Origin: Pseudophaeobacter arcticus DSM 23566
GTDB lineage: Bacteria; Pseudomonadota; Alphaproteobacteria; Rhodobacterales; Rhodobacteraceae
DNA: 64,000 bases
Reading direction: 5' to 3'
Assembly: GCF_000473205.1 (NCBI RefSeq)
Contig: NZ_KI421507.1
Span: forward strand, 2,159,301-2,223,300
The notes under the pieces were generated by a model, which did not search any database, was not told the DNA's origin, and saw nothing but the letters and a program-made list of their open reading frames with translations. The translations under genes were made by a program, and so were the position numbers. The first letter of the stretch is position 1, and each line of letters starts with the position of its first letter. This document shows, in pieces, positions 8,888 through 18,070 of the stretch.

Positions 8888-9598
8888 ATGAAATCACTCA
8901 TTCTGACCACCGCAGCGCTTGCTTTGACCGCAGGCATGGGTCTGGCTGACACTGTCCGTCTGGGCACCGAGGGCGCCTACCCTCCCTACAACTTCCTGAA
9001 CGACAACGGCGAAGTGGACGGTTTTGAGCGTGAGCTGGGCGATGAGCTGTGCAAACGCGCCGAGCTGACCTGCGAATGGGTCACAAATGACTGGGATTCC
9101 ATCATCCCGAACCTCGTTTCCGGCAACTACGACGCCATCATCGCCGGTATGTCGATCACCGCCGAGCGTGAAGAAGTTGTGGACTTCACCCAAGGCTACA
9201 CCCCCCCGTCGCCTTCGGCCTATGCCGCATTGTCGGCTGATGTGGACCTGACCGGCGGCGTGATTGCAGCCCAGACCGCCACCATCCAGGCCAACCATGT
9301 TGTCGACACCGGTGCCACTTTGGTGGAATACCCCACTCCGGATGAAACCCTGGCCGCAGTCCGCTCCGGCGAAGCCGATGCCGTGATCGCAGACAAAGAC
9401 TACCTGGAACCCGAAGTCGAAGCCTCTGACCTGGTCTTTGTTGGCGAGGATGTGCCACTGGGCGGTGGTATCGGCATGGCCTTCCGTGAAAGCGACAGCG
9501 AAATGCGCGCCAAGTTTGACGCCGCTATCACCTCGATGAAAGAAGACGGCAGCCTGAACACGCTGATTGAAAAGTGGGAAGTTGGCGGCACCTGGTAA
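8888..9598 (+). CDS. Periplasmic substrate-binding protein of amino acid-type ABC transporter
   Basis: A 236-residue member of solute-binding family 3. It has a Sec signal peptide (MKSLILTTAALALTAGMGLA, cleavage near residue 20), then the core LGTEGAYPPYNFLNDNGEVD, GMSITAEREEVVDFT, and a C-terminal MKEDGSLNTLIEKW. The ATG at 8888 has GGGA upstream at good spacing. The acidic/aromatic ligand pocket resembles the histidine, lysine-arginine-ornithine and octopine binding proteins. A basic amino acid or an amine would fit the downstream catabolic genes, but this is inference. Confidence 0.9.
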   Translation: MKSLILTTAALALTAGMGLADTVRLGTEGAYPPYNFLNDNGEVDGFERELGDELCKRAELTCEWVTNDWDSIIPNLVSGNYDAIIAGMSITAEREEVVDFTQGYTPPSPSAYAALSADVDLTGGVIAAQTATIQANHVVDTGATLVEYPTPDETLAAVRSGEADAVIADKDYLEPEVEASDLVFVGEDVPLGGGIGMAFRESDSEMRAKFDAAITSMKEDGSLNTLIEKWEVGGTW

Positions 9599-9628
9599 GC
9601 CAGAACGCCTAACTGATACGCTCTTGAT

Positions 9629-9654
9629 AAAGGGGGGCTACTGGCCTCCCTTTT
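9629..9654 (+). promoter_or_regulatory. Hairpin between binding-protein and permease genes
   Basis: A 10-bp stem (one G-T pair) at 9629-9638 / 9644-9653, followed by TTTT, lies 30 bases after the binding-protein gene and inside the transporter operon. Such hairpins stabilise the upstream mRNA or partly stop transcription, giving more binding protein than permease. It could equally be read as a weak terminator. Confidence 0.6.
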
Positions 9655-9686
9655 CACAGTTTCGGCCGGTTGCGCCGATCTAGACG

Positions 9687-10580
9687 ATGAGGTCTGCCAT
9701 TTTCTCCTTTTGCTCTGACCCGGCCACACTCGAGACGTTTCAGTGGATGAGTTGCTATCTCACCACCGGTAAACACATGGCCTTTTATATGTCGTTTGGG
9801 ACGGTTCTTTTGCTGCTGGCCTTTGCAGCGCCTGCCGCACTGCTGTTTGGTTTTGGTGGCGCCATGGCGGCGCGGGCGCGCTTTGCGCCGCTCAGCTGGT
9901 TGGGGCGTGGCTATATCGCCATCGTGCGCGGCGTGCCGGACATCGCCTTTTTCCTGTTCTTCGTCATCGCACTGGATCAGGCGCTGGAATATCTGCGCCA
10001 CAGGGTTAAATGCCCGGATTGGGACCAACCCATTCGCCAGGGCAGTGATTTTATCGTCTGTGACATTGCCAAGCTGCCCCTGGGGGACGCCGCGCAGTGG
10101 ATCCATGAAGTCTATGGTTTTACCATTGCCGTTGTGACCTTTGCCATTGTTTTTGGCGCCTTCGCCGCCAATGTTCTGTTTGGCGCCATGCGGGCGGTGC
10201 CCCATGCGCAGATCGAAACCGCCGAGGCCTATGGGCTCAACCATCGCCAGACCTTCTGGCGCATCCTGGTGCCACAAATGTGGACCTATGCCCTGCCCGG
10301 TCTTTCCAATCTCTGGATGGTCCTGATCAAGGCAACACCGCTGCTGTTCCTGCTTGGCGTCGAGGATATCGTCTATTGGGCCAAAGAGCTGGGCGGCTCC
10401 AAGACCGCCAAATTCACCGCCTATCCACACCCCGACTGGCGCACGTGGTATTTCCTTGGATTGTTGGTTTTCTACCTGAGTTTTACCAAGGTCTCTGAGC
10501 TGGTTCTGGACCGCATCACCACCCGCCTGTCCCATGGTCAAGCCACCCTGGCTGGCGAAGCGCAAAGGAAAGCGTCATGA
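9687..10580 (+). CDS. ABC transporter permease, HisQ/HisM family (first)
   Basis: A 297-residue inner-membrane permease with several hydrophobic segments (for example FYMSFGTVLLLLAFAAPAAL and the segment around AIVFGAFAANVLFGAM). It has the EAA cytoplasmic loop EAYGLNHRQTFWRILVPQMW that contacts the ATPase. It is longer than a minimal HisQ because of a soluble loop around residues 105-140 containing two cysteines. The stop overlaps the next permease start by four bases (ATGA). Confidence 0.88.
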   Translation: MRSAIFSFCSDPATLETFQWMSCYLTTGKHMAFYMSFGTVLLLLAFAAPAALLFGFGGAMAARARFAPLSWLGRGYIAIVRGVPDIAFFLFFVIALDQALEYLRHRVKCPDWDQPIRQGSDFIVCDIAKLPLGDAAQWIHEVYGFTIAVVTFAIVFGAFAANVLFGAMRAVPHAQIETAEAYGLNHRQTFWRILVPQMWTYALPGLSNLWMVLIKATPLLFLLGVEDIVYWAKELGGSKTAKFTAYPHPDWRTWYFLGLLVFYLSFTKVSELVLDRITTRLSHGQATLAGEAQRKAS

Positions 10581-11383
10581 GCTGCTTTCAAACCGTTCAG
10601 GACTATGCTTTGCGCTCGCTGGGGTATGGCGAACGGCTGCTGCCGCGCAGTGACTTTACCCTTTGTGAGCAGTTCACCCTGATCGGCTCTGGGATGATCT
10701 GGAATATCTATTTCGGCCTGCTGGCTGTGGTCACTGGATTTTTCTTTGCCAACCTTCTGGCGGTGGGGAAAAATGCAAAATCCCTCTGGGCCCGCAAACC
10801 CGCCGAATGGTTCATCTTTCTGTTTCGCGGCTCGCCCCTGTTCATTCAGTTCTTCTTTGCCTATTTCCTGTTCCTCAGCCTGAAAAGTGTATCGAGCGTC
10901 TTTAATCCCCTGTCCGCCGCCTGGGCTGGTGCGCTGGTCGTATTATTTCTGAATACCGCCGCCTATTCCGCCGAGATCTTCTACGGGGCGCTGCGTTCAA
11001 TCCCCAAAGGCGATATCGAGGCCGCAGATGCCTATGGGCTGACCGGCTGGTCCCGGTTTCGCAAAGTCATGTGGCCAACCATGATGCGGCTGGCCTGGCC
11101 CTCCTATACCAATGAAGCGATCTTTCTGTTTCATGCCACCACCCTGGTTTTTGTCTCGGGCTTTCCGGCATGGCGGCAAAAGGGTGATGCGCTCTACTAT
11201 GCAAAATACTTTGCGGATAAGACCTTCAACCCCTTTGTGCCCTACCCCATCCTGGCCTTCTATTTCATCCTGCTGACCCTGATGGTGATCTCCCTGTTTG
11301 GGGTAATCAACAAGCGGCTGAACCGACATCTGCCACAAGGCCAGCGCCCCAAGTTGAAGTACAGACCGAACTTCATGCGCTAA
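10577..11383 (+). CDS. ABC transporter permease, HisQ/HisM family (second)
   Basis: A 268-residue permease with an RGSPLFIQFFFAYF segment, typical of the second subunit of HisQM-type importers. Its EAA loop reads EAADAYGLTGWSRFRKVMWP. Membrane segments span most of the protein. It overlaps the upstream permease by 4 bases and ends the transporter operon; a strong terminator follows 23 bases later. The two permeases would form a heterodimer with two copies of the ATPase encoded at 8020. Confidence 0.9.
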   Translation: MSCFQTVQDYALRSLGYGERLLPRSDFTLCEQFTLIGSGMIWNIYFGLLAVVTGFFFANLLAVGKNAKSLWARKPAEWFIFLFRGSPLFIQFFFAYFLFLSLKSVSSVFNPLSAAWAGALVVLFLNTAAYSAEIFYGALRSIPKGDIEAADAYGLTGWSRFRKVMWPTMMRLAWPSYTNEAIFLFHATTLVFVSGFPAWRQKGDALYYAKYFADKTFNPFVPYPILAFYFILLTLMVISLFGVINKRLNRHLPQGQRPKLKYRPNFMR

Positions 11384-11406
11384 AAGATCAAAAATAATAC
11401 CTTGTG

Positions 11407-11431
11407 ATGGCTCCTTCGGGAGCCATTTTTT
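11407..11431 (+). terminator. Rho-independent terminator of the ABC transporter operon
   Basis: A perfect 8-bp stem (ATGGCTCC / GGAGCCAT) with a TTCG tetraloop and a T6 run, placed directly after the second permease gene. Confidence 0.9.
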
Positions 11432-11541
11432 ATAGCAATTCTCCCGGTCTCTCCGCTCCATTTCAAACTTTTGATCAAATTCTCTTGGCTCATTCAAAAT
11501 CCTGCAGTACAACAAAGGCACCACTACCAAGGAGCCGCCCC

Positions 11542-12861
11542 ATGGACCTGTCCAAGCTAAAAACCATCCGCATCGCCGCCTGTGATGTGAACGGACAGAT
11601 GCGCGGCAAACGCATGCCCGCCTCACAGGCGGGAAAACTGGCCGATGGCGCCGCGCGATTGCCGCTTTCAGCCCTGAACGTGGATATCTGGGGGCGCGAC
11701 ATCGAAGACAGCCCACTGGTGTTTGAAACCGGCGATGCCGATGGCATCCTAAAGCCAACAGGACGTGGCCCGGTGCCGATGCCCTGGCTCGAGACCCCTT
11801 CGGCTCTGGTCCCGATGGTGCTGGAAACCGACGATGGCGCGCCCTTTATGGGCGATCCGCGCCAGGTGCTGGCACAGGTGCTCGACGGCTATGCGGCCCG
11901 CGGTTGGACGGTGATGGCCGCCACCGAAATGGAATTCAATCTGGTGGATGATAGCGGCCACCAACCCGGCCCCCCGGAGCATCCCCACACCGGGCGTAAA
12001 CTCAGCCAGCAATCAGTGCTGTCCTTGCAAGAGCTGGACGCCTTTGATGGCTTTTTCACCGATCTCTACGCGGGCGCCGAAGAGATGGGCATCCCGGCAC
12101 AATCGGCGATTTCCGAGGCCGGATTGGGCCAATTCGAGATCAACCTGAACCATCAGGACGCCCTGCGCGCCGCAGATGATGCCTGGTTGTTCAAAGCCTT
12201 GGTCAAAGGGCTTGCCCGCGCACACGGGATGGCGGCCACCTTTATGGCAAAACCCTATGCCGAGGAAGCCGGCAATGGCATGCATGTGCATTTCTCGGTG
12301 GTGGACGCGCAGGGCAACAATGTCTTTGATGATGGGACGGAAACCGGCACAGAACTGCTGCACCAGGCCGTTGCTGGCTGTCTGGCGGCGATGCCGGCCA
12401 GTACGCTGGTCTTTGCGCCGCACGGCAATTCCTATGCCCGTCTGGTGCCCGGCGCCCATGCCCCGACCGGCGCTGCCTGGGCCTATGAAAACCGAACGGC
12501 AGCCATCCGCATTCCCGGCGGCAGCCCCAAGGCGCGGCGCATTGAACACCGCACCGCTGGCGGTGACATCAACCCCTATCTGATGCTCTCTGTTGTGCTG
12601 GGGGCCGCCCTGCTGGGCATCACCGACAAAATGGTGCCGCCCGCCGCCTCCAGTGGCAATATCTATGAGCAGACCGATCTGCCGCAGCTGGCCCCCGATT
12701 GGGAGACAGCAATTTCCCGATTCGAGGAAAGCCCGCTCATCGCGCGCATCCTGCCGCAGATGATGATCCGCAACCTGGTGATGACCAAACGCCAGGAACT
12801 GGCGGGCTTTGCCGCCCTGCCGACAGATCAACATTGGCTCAGCTGGTTGGAAGCGGTATGA
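11542..12861 (+). CDS. Glutamine synthetase family protein (gamma-glutamyl-amine synthetase-like), copy 1
   Basis: A 439-residue protein of the glutamine-synthetase superfamily. The catalytic-domain motifs are present: MAATEMEFNLV (metal ligands), GLGQFEINLNH, AKPYAEEAGNGMHVHFSV and the NRTAAIRIPGG arginine loop. Length and surroundings fit PuuA/GlnA-type enzymes that join glutamate to putrescine or other amines rather than ammonia. The ATG at 11542 has AAGGAG upstream. It leads a run of genes with a glutamine amidotransferase, a second synthetase and a FAD oxidase. The actual amine is unknown. Confidence 0.85.
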   Translation: MDLSKLKTIRIAACDVNGQMRGKRMPASQAGKLADGAARLPLSALNVDIWGRDIEDSPLVFETGDADGILKPTGRGPVPMPWLETPSALVPMVLETDDGAPFMGDPRQVLAQVLDGYAARGWTVMAATEMEFNLVDDSGHQPGPPEHPHTGRKLSQQSVLSLQELDAFDGFFTDLYAGAEEMGIPAQSAISEAGLGQFEINLNHQDALRAADDAWLFKALVKGLARAHGMAATFMAKPYAEEAGNGMHVHFSVVDAQGNNVFDDGTETGTELLHQAVAGCLAAMPASTLVFAPHGNSYARLVPGAHAPTGAAWAYENRTAAIRIPGGSPKARRIEHRTAGGDINPYLMLSVVLGAALLGITDKMVPPAASSGNIYEQTDLPQLAPDWETAISRFEESPLIARILPQMMIRNLVMTKRQELAGFAALPTDQHWLSWLEAV

Positions 12862-12921
12862 ACAGGATCAGTCCCGAGGCGCGGCCTCACCCTATCCCCT
12901 TTTGATCAAATCTGGTGAACT

Positions 12922-13602
12922 ATGAAAATCGGCATCCTGCAAACCGGCCACGCGCCCGAAGACCTCATTCAGGGCTCGGGTGACTATGACCAGATGTTTT
13001 GTAACCTCCTGGCAGGGCATGGCTTTGAGTTTGAGACCTTTGCGGTCGTTGACGGCCAGTTTCCCCAAAATGCCGATGCCGCCGATGGCTGGATCATCAC
13101 CGGCTCGCGCCATGGCGCCTATGAGCCCCACGACTGGATCCCGCCGCTGGAAGATCTGATCCGGGACATTCACGCCAGGAAACAGCCCATGGCCGGGATC
13201 TGTTTTGGCCATCAGATCATCGCCCAGGCGCTTGGCGGCAAAGTCGCCAAATACGATGGCGGCTGGGCCGTTGGGCATGTCACCTATCAACAGGACGGCA
13301 CGCCCTTGACCCTGAACGCCTGGCACCAGGATCAGGTGATCGAGCGCCCCGCCGAGGCCCGCGTGCTGGCCGGCAATGCGTTCTGTGAAAACGGCATCCT
13401 CGCCTATGGCGACCATATCTGGACCCTGCAGCCACATCCTGAATTCAGCAATGAGTTCACCAGTGGCCTGATCACCAAACGGGGCCGTGGCGTGGTGCCT
13501 GATCAGATCCTGGACCAGGCCAGTCAGCAACTCGACACCCCCGTAGACTCCCCCGCAATTGCAACTTTCCTCGCAGAATTTATGAAGAAAGAGAGGACTT
13601 AA
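12922..13602 (+). CDS. Type 1 glutamine amidotransferase (possible gamma-glutamyl hydrolase)
   Basis: A 226-residue class I glutamine amidotransferase-fold protein. The nucleophile is Cys94 in GICFGHQ, with the catalytic His/Glu pair in LQPHPEFS. It is a stand-alone domain with no synthetase attached. Position between two gamma-glutamyl-amine-synthetase-like genes suggests it removes gamma-glutamyl groups from pathway products, the role PuuD has in Escherichia coli, although the sequence is closer to GMP-synthase-type domains. Its stop overlaps the next start by one base (TAATG), so it is translationally coupled. Confidence 0.85.
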   Translation: MKIGILQTGHAPEDLIQGSGDYDQMFCNLLAGHGFEFETFAVVDGQFPQNADAADGWIITGSRHGAYEPHDWIPPLEDLIRDIHARKQPMAGICFGHQIIAQALGGKVAKYDGGWAVGHVTYQQDGTPLTLNAWHQDQVIERPAEARVLAGNAFCENGILAYGDHIWTLQPHPEFSNEFTSGLITKRGRGVVPDQILDQASQQLDTPVDSPAIATFLAEFMKKERT

Positions 13603-14960
13603 TGTCATCTTGGCTTGACGATCTTCCCGAAGCGGCAAAGACCTATCTGGAGGGCCGTCGTCTCGACGAAGTTGAATGCGTTATTTCGGACCTCCCCGGT
13701 ATTGCCCGAGGTAAGGCAGTACCGGCATCCAAGTTTGCAAAGCAGGACTTCTTTCACCTGCCCGACAGCATCTTTTATCAGACCATCACAGGCGATTGGG
13801 CCGAGGCCGCTGATGACGATGGCTGGATCGAAAAAGACATGACGCTGCACCCCGATATGTCCACCGCCACTGCGGCGCCTTGGACCGGGGACTGGACCTT
13901 GCAGGTGATCCATGACGCTGTTGACCGCAACGGCGACCCGATCCCCTTTAGCCCGCGCAATGTGCTGAAACGGGTGGTGCAGCTGTATCACGATCAGGGC
14001 TGGGATCCGATTGTGGCGCCAGAGATGGAGTTCTTTCTGGTGGCGCGCAACATCGATCCTGCCAAAAAGATCGAACCCATGATGGGGCGCTCTGGCCGCC
14101 CGGCCGCCGCCCGTCAGGCCTATTCAATGACCGCCGTGGATGAATTTGGCCCTGTCATCGACGACATCTATGACTTTGCCGAGGCCCAGGGGTTTGAAAT
14201 CGACGGCATTACCCAGGAAGGCGGCGCCGGTCAGCTGGAGATCAACCTGCTGCACGGCGATCCGGTCAAACTGGCGGATGAGGTCTTCTATTTCAAACGG
14301 CTGATCCGCGAAGCCGCGCTGCGCCACGATTGCTTTGCCACCTTTATGGCCAAGCCGATCGAGAACGAGCCCGGCTCGGCGATGCATATCCATCATTCGG
14401 TGCTGGATCGCAAAACCGGCAAGAATATCTTCTCTGCCGAGGATGAATCCGAAACGGATGCCTTTTTCCACTTTATTGCCGGGCTGCAGAACCATCTGCC
14501 GGCGGGCATCGCGGTGATGGCGCCCTATGTGAACTCCTACCGGCGCTATGTCAAAGATCACGCGGCCCCGATCAATCTGGAATGGGCGCGCGACAACCGC
14601 ACCACCGGCATCCGTATTCCGCTCTCCAGCGCCTCGGCGCGGCGGGTTGAAAACCGCATTGCCGGAATGGACTGCAACCCCTACCTGGGCATCGCGGTCT
14701 CATTGGCCTGCGGCTATCTGGGATTGATGGAAAAGAAACACCCAGGCAAGCAGTTCCAAGGCGACGCCTATGCGGGCGATGGCGATATTCCGCAGGTCAT
14801 GGGCAGTGCCCTGGATCTGTTTGAAGAAGCAACCGCCCTGCACGAGGTCCTAGGCCCCGAATTTGCCCGGGTCTACAGCATCGTCAAACGCGCCGAATAT
14901 GAGGAATTCCTGCAGGTGATCTCCCCCTGGGAGCGCGAGCATCTGCTGATGAATGTCTAA
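13602..14960 (+). CDS. Glutamine synthetase family protein (gamma-glutamyl-amine synthetase-like), copy 2
   Basis: A 452-residue paralogue of the gene at 11542, with VAPEMEFFLVA, GAGQLEINLLH, AKPIENEPGSAMHIHHS and DNRTTGIRIPLSS. It has an N-terminal beta-grasp part starting after ECVISDLPGIARGKAVPASK, normal for the PuuA type. The AGAGGA before the overlapped start serves as ribosome-binding site. Having two divergent synthetases in one operon suggests they act on different amines or form a mixed complex; the sequence alone cannot decide. Confidence 0.87.
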   Translation: MSSWLDDLPEAAKTYLEGRRLDEVECVISDLPGIARGKAVPASKFAKQDFFHLPDSIFYQTITGDWAEAADDDGWIEKDMTLHPDMSTATAAPWTGDWTLQVIHDAVDRNGDPIPFSPRNVLKRVVQLYHDQGWDPIVAPEMEFFLVARNIDPAKKIEPMMGRSGRPAAARQAYSMTAVDEFGPVIDDIYDFAEAQGFEIDGITQEGGAGQLEINLLHGDPVKLADEVFYFKRLIREAALRHDCFATFMAKPIENEPGSAMHIHHSVLDRKTGKNIFSAEDESETDAFFHFIAGLQNHLPAGIAVMAPYVNSYRRYVKDHAAPINLEWARDNRTTGIRIPLSSASARRVENRIAGMDCNPYLGIAVSLACGYLGLMEKKHPGKQFQGDAYAGDGDIPQVMGSALDLFEEATALHEVLGPEFARVYSIVKRAEYEEFLQVISPWEREHLLMNV

Positions 14961-14978
14961 TAAGCTTCACATAAAACT

Positions 14979-15006
14979 CTGACGCAGCACTTAGCTGCGG
15001 CGTCAG
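14979..15006 (+). other. Stem-loop after second synthetase gene
   Basis: CTGACGC (14979-14985) pairs with GCGTCAG (15000-15006), with an inner GCAGC/GCTGC stem. No T-run follows, so it is a possible mRNA-stabilising hairpin rather than a clear terminator. Confidence 0.4.
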
Positions 15007-15111
15007 GGTGTCATGTCCCGGTGCGGCATCAGGGCAATAAAATATTTCTGCAAAGATACAGAGCTGGCGGCGCGCGCGCCCTGTGCGCCTAAGCTCTTAT
15101 AGAGGTGTGCG

Positions 15112-16422
15112 ATGGGACTTAATCTGCTCCACTCCAATGATCGCAAAGGCGAGTACCCCAACAGTTGGTATGCGGCAACGGCCACGCCTCTGGCACGGTT
15201 TGCGCCCCTGTCAGGCGATAGGCGCGCCGATGTCGTCATTATTGGTGGGGGCTATACCGGGCTGTCGGCAGCGCTGCATCTGGCCGAAGCGGGCATGGAT
15301 GTGACCCTGCTGGAGGCACATCGTGTTGGCTTTGGCGCCTCTGGCCGCAATGGTGGCCAGCTGGGCAGCGGCCAGCGCATGGATCAGGAGGGGCTGGAGG
15401 GTTTTGTTGGCCACCAGGAGGCAAAAAAGCTCTGGCAGCTTGGGGAAGAGGCCAAAGATCTGGTGAAATCCCTGATTGCCAAGCACGATATTCAGTGCCA
15501 CCTGCGCCCCGGTGTTGCCTGGACAGCCTCCAGCAGTCGAGAGAGCAAGCATCTGCATGACTATGGGCGTCATCTTGAGGATCGCTATGGCTATGATCAA
15601 ATCGAGCTGCTCTCGCCTGAGGCCTGCCATCAGATGTGCCCCTCGCCCGATTACAAAGGCGGCATTCTGGATCACGGGGCCGGCCATCTGCACCCGCTCA
15701 ACCTGGCGCTTGGCCTGGCCCGCGCGGCGGCTGCGGCGGGAGCCTCTTTGCATGAGGAAAGCGAAGTTCTGCAGATCCAGGAAGGTGCCGAGGTCCGCGT
15801 CAAAACCGCCACAGGCGAGGTCCGCGCTGATCATCTGATCCTGGCCTGCAATGGCTATTTGGGTGGGTTACACCGGCAGGTCGCTGCCCGGGTGATGCCG
15901 ATCAACAACTTTGTGGTTGCAACCGAACCGCTGGGGGATGACGCAGACAAGGTGCTGGGACGGGATGTCGCGGTGGCGGATGGCAAGTTTGTGGTCAATT
16001 ATTTCCGGCTCAGCCATGATAAGCGGCTACTGTTTGGCGGTGGCGAAAGTTATGGCTACCGCTTCCCCTCAGACATCAGGGCGGTGGTGCGCAAACCCAT
16101 GACGCAGATCTTTCCACATCTGAAAGACGTGCGCCTGGACTATGCCTGGGGTGGCACCCTTGGGATCACCATGAAACGTATGCCCTATCTGGCGCGCCTC
16201 GGGGAAAATGTGCTCTCTGCCTCGGGCTATTCCGGGCATGGTGTGGGCACCGCAATCCATGCCGGCCAGCTGATCGCCCAGGCCATCCAGGGGCAGGCCG
16301 AGGGGTTTGACACCATGTCCCGCGTACCCGCCCCGCGCTTTCCAGGTGGTCCGGCCATGCGCTCGCCGCTGCTGGCCCTGGCCATGACCTGGTTTGCCCT
16401 GCGCGACCGGATTGGGATCTAA
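15112..16422 (+). CDS. FAD-dependent amine oxidoreductase (PuuB-like)
   Basis: A 436-residue DAO-family flavoprotein. The dinucleotide-binding GGGYTGLSAALHLAEAG begins at residue 45, with the FAD-contacting GASGRNGGQ and the C-terminal SGYSGHGVGTAIHAGQL. Family members include gamma-glutamylputrescine oxidase and other amine oxidases that produce an aldehyde, ammonia and hydrogen peroxide. It follows the synthetase/amidotransferase genes on the same strand, which supports oxidation of a gamma-glutamylated amine. The ATG at 15112 has AGAGG upstream. No dedicated aldehyde dehydrogenase is adjacent. Confidence 0.87.
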   Translation: MGLNLLHSNDRKGEYPNSWYAATATPLARFAPLSGDRRADVVIIGGGYTGLSAALHLAEAGMDVTLLEAHRVGFGASGRNGGQLGSGQRMDQEGLEGFVGHQEAKKLWQLGEEAKDLVKSLIAKHDIQCHLRPGVAWTASSSRESKHLHDYGRHLEDRYGYDQIELLSPEACHQMCPSPDYKGGILDHGAGHLHPLNLALGLARAAAAAGASLHEESEVLQIQEGAEVRVKTATGEVRADHLILACNGYLGGLHRQVAARVMPINNFVVATEPLGDDADKVLGRDVAVADGKFVVNYFRLSHDKRLLFGGGESYGYRFPSDIRAVVRKPMTQIFPHLKDVRLDYAWGGTLGITMKRMPYLARLGENVLSASGYSGHGVGTAIHAGQLIAQAIQGQAEGFDTMSRVPAPRFPGGPAMRSPLLALAMTWFALRDRIGI

Positions 16423-16651
16423 CCCCTTCCAGAAATTTTCCTTTTCCATCTGCGCCCCGTCTCAGTTCAGCCTGAGCGGGGTCCTTGGCCTTTTGTGCAG
16501 TGGTTGTTGCCCCTGCTGCAAATCCTGAGAGTGAACATCACAACAAATCTGTGAAATTCCGCCGATCCCAGGATGGAACGGCCCGCTTTCTCTTGGCATG
16601 TGGTCTCAGGTGTTTTATATTTATCAAATCCATAATTCAGGAATTTGAAAT

Positions 16652-17863
16652 ATGACAAAGGCCCCTAATGTTCACGCTGCCGAACCGATCCCAGAAGCAG
16701 CGCGTCAGGCAATTGAAGATTTGATGCAGTCTGGCGACCTGTTTCGCTACACCGCACCCGAGAATGCCCCGGTTGCCCTGCTCGAACAGGAATTTGCAGC
16801 GCTTTTAGGCTGCAAATATGCCCTGGCCGTCTCCTCCTGCTCGGCTGCCCTGTTCCTGTCTCTCAAGGCCCTGGACCTGCCCCGCGACGCCCGTGTGTTG
16901 ATCCCGGGCTTTACCTTTGCCGCGGTGCCTTCTTCGGTGATCCATGCCGATTGTATTCCTGTGCTCTGTGAGGTGGGGGACAACTACCGCATTGATATGG
17001 CGGATTTTGAGGCCAGGCTTGGCGATGATATTCAGGCGGTGATCATCAGCCACATGCGTGGCCATACCTCTGATATGGACGCCATTCTTGCGCTCTGCGA
17101 CGCCCGCGACATCCCGGTAATCGAGGACGCGGCCCATTCGCTTGGCACCACCTGGAACAGCCGAAACATTGGCACCCTGGGCAAGATTGGCTGCTTCTCG
17201 TTTCAATCCTACAAGATGATCAACGCCGGCGAAGGTGGTATCCTGATCACCAATGACGCCGATCTGGTGGCCCGCGCAGTGATCATGTCCGGCGCTTACG
17301 AGCACAACTGGCAAAAGCACAAAGCCCCAATGGGCGATAACAGCACAGACCTGGCAGAGGCCTTTGCCAAATGGCAAAACCAGCTGCCGCTTTATAATCT
17401 GCGGATGAGCAACCTTTCCGCCGTTGTCATTCGCCCGCAGCTGCCGGAACTGGCGCGTCGGGTGCGGGACGGGCTAAAAAACCACGATTATGTCGCCGCC
17501 CAGCTGAATGCCTCGCCCTTCTTTGATGTCCCCGCCCCACTGGCCCCAGAGCAGCGCGCGCCGGATTCCATCCAGTTCAATCTGGTGGGCATGACGGATG
17601 CGCAAATCACCGCCTTCTCCGAGGCAACCGCAAAGGCTGGCGTCAAGGTGCAGATCTTTGGCCGCTCCGCGGACAATGCCCGAGCCTTCTGGAACTGGCA
17701 GTTCATCCAGGACCTGCCTGAGTTGCCGCAGACCCGTGCCATGCTGATGCAGGCCTGTGACGTGCGTCTGCCAGTGCGGCTGACCAAGGCAGAGCTGGAT
17801 GTGGTTGCCGGAATTCTGATTGACGCCGTCACCACAACCATGGCCCGTGCCGCCGCAGCCTGA
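16652..17863 (+). CDS. DegT/DnrJ/EryC1/StrS family aminotransferase
   Basis: A 403-residue PLP enzyme of the sugar-aminotransferase family. The motif IEDAAHSLG (Asp of the PLP pocket) precedes CFSFQSYKMINAGEGG, with Lys188 as the Schiff-base lysine. These enzymes transaminate nucleotide-linked keto sugars, though some act on small cyclitols. No other sugar-biosynthesis gene is next to it, so the substrate is unknown. It converges on phaR with a palindromic element and a terminator between them. Confidence 0.87.
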   Translation: MTKAPNVHAAEPIPEAARQAIEDLMQSGDLFRYTAPENAPVALLEQEFAALLGCKYALAVSSCSAALFLSLKALDLPRDARVLIPGFTFAAVPSSVIHADCIPVLCEVGDNYRIDMADFEARLGDDIQAVIISHMRGHTSDMDAILALCDARDIPVIEDAAHSLGTTWNSRNIGTLGKIGCFSFQSYKMINAGEGGILITNDADLVARAVIMSGAYEHNWQKHKAPMGDNSTDLAEAFAKWQNQLPLYNLRMSNLSAVVIRPQLPELARRVRDGLKNHDYVAAQLNASPFFDVPAPLAPEQRAPDSIQFNLVGMTDAQITAFSEATAKAGVKVQIFGRSADNARAFWNWQFIQDLPELPQTRAMLMQACDVRLPVRLTKAELDVVAGILIDAVTTTMARAAAA

Positions 17864-17890
17864 TTATCCCCTCCCTCGAGATGTCACGCA

Positions 17891-17982
17891 GCCGCGCCGC
17901 GCTCTGCGCGGCGCCAGGCCCAACGGGAGGAGATCCCCAAGGGATCTTCCGACGGGCGGGAGCCCCCCCCTTTTGGGGTCTC
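17891..17982. repeat. Palindromic intergenic element
   Basis: Several hairpins lie side by side. A 9-bp perfect stem is at 17894-17902 / 17906-17914. A second stem spans 17929-17950 with one bulged base. A C-run/GGGG pairing surrounds TTTT near 17963-17977. It lies between convergent genes and has no coding character. The shape fits a REP-like repetitive palindrome; copy number in the genome cannot be seen here. Confidence 0.5.
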
Positions 17983-18000
17983 ACACTTGCGGCACACAAA

Positions 18001-18027
18001 AAAGGCTCTGATCTGATCAGAGCCTTT
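18001..18027 (-). terminator. Terminator of phaR (bidirectional)
   Basis: A perfect 12-bp stem (AAAGGCTCTGAT / ATCAGAGCCTTT) with a 3-nt loop lies between the convergent aminotransferase and phaR genes. The minus strand carries a T6 run, so it best serves phaR; on the plus strand the T-run is shorter. Confidence 0.85.
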
Positions 18028-18070
18028 CAAATGTTATATTTTCACTTGCAATCAGATGGTTAACCTAAAG

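Noticed and set aside
9654..10565. 303-codon open frame on the minus strand
   Set aside because: Antisense to the first permease gene; highly polar composition gives no membrane or enzyme pattern.
16454..16481. Hairpin after the FAD oxidoreductase gene considered as terminator
   Set aside because: The stem has a bulge and is followed by TCCTTGG with no T-run, so termination is not supported.
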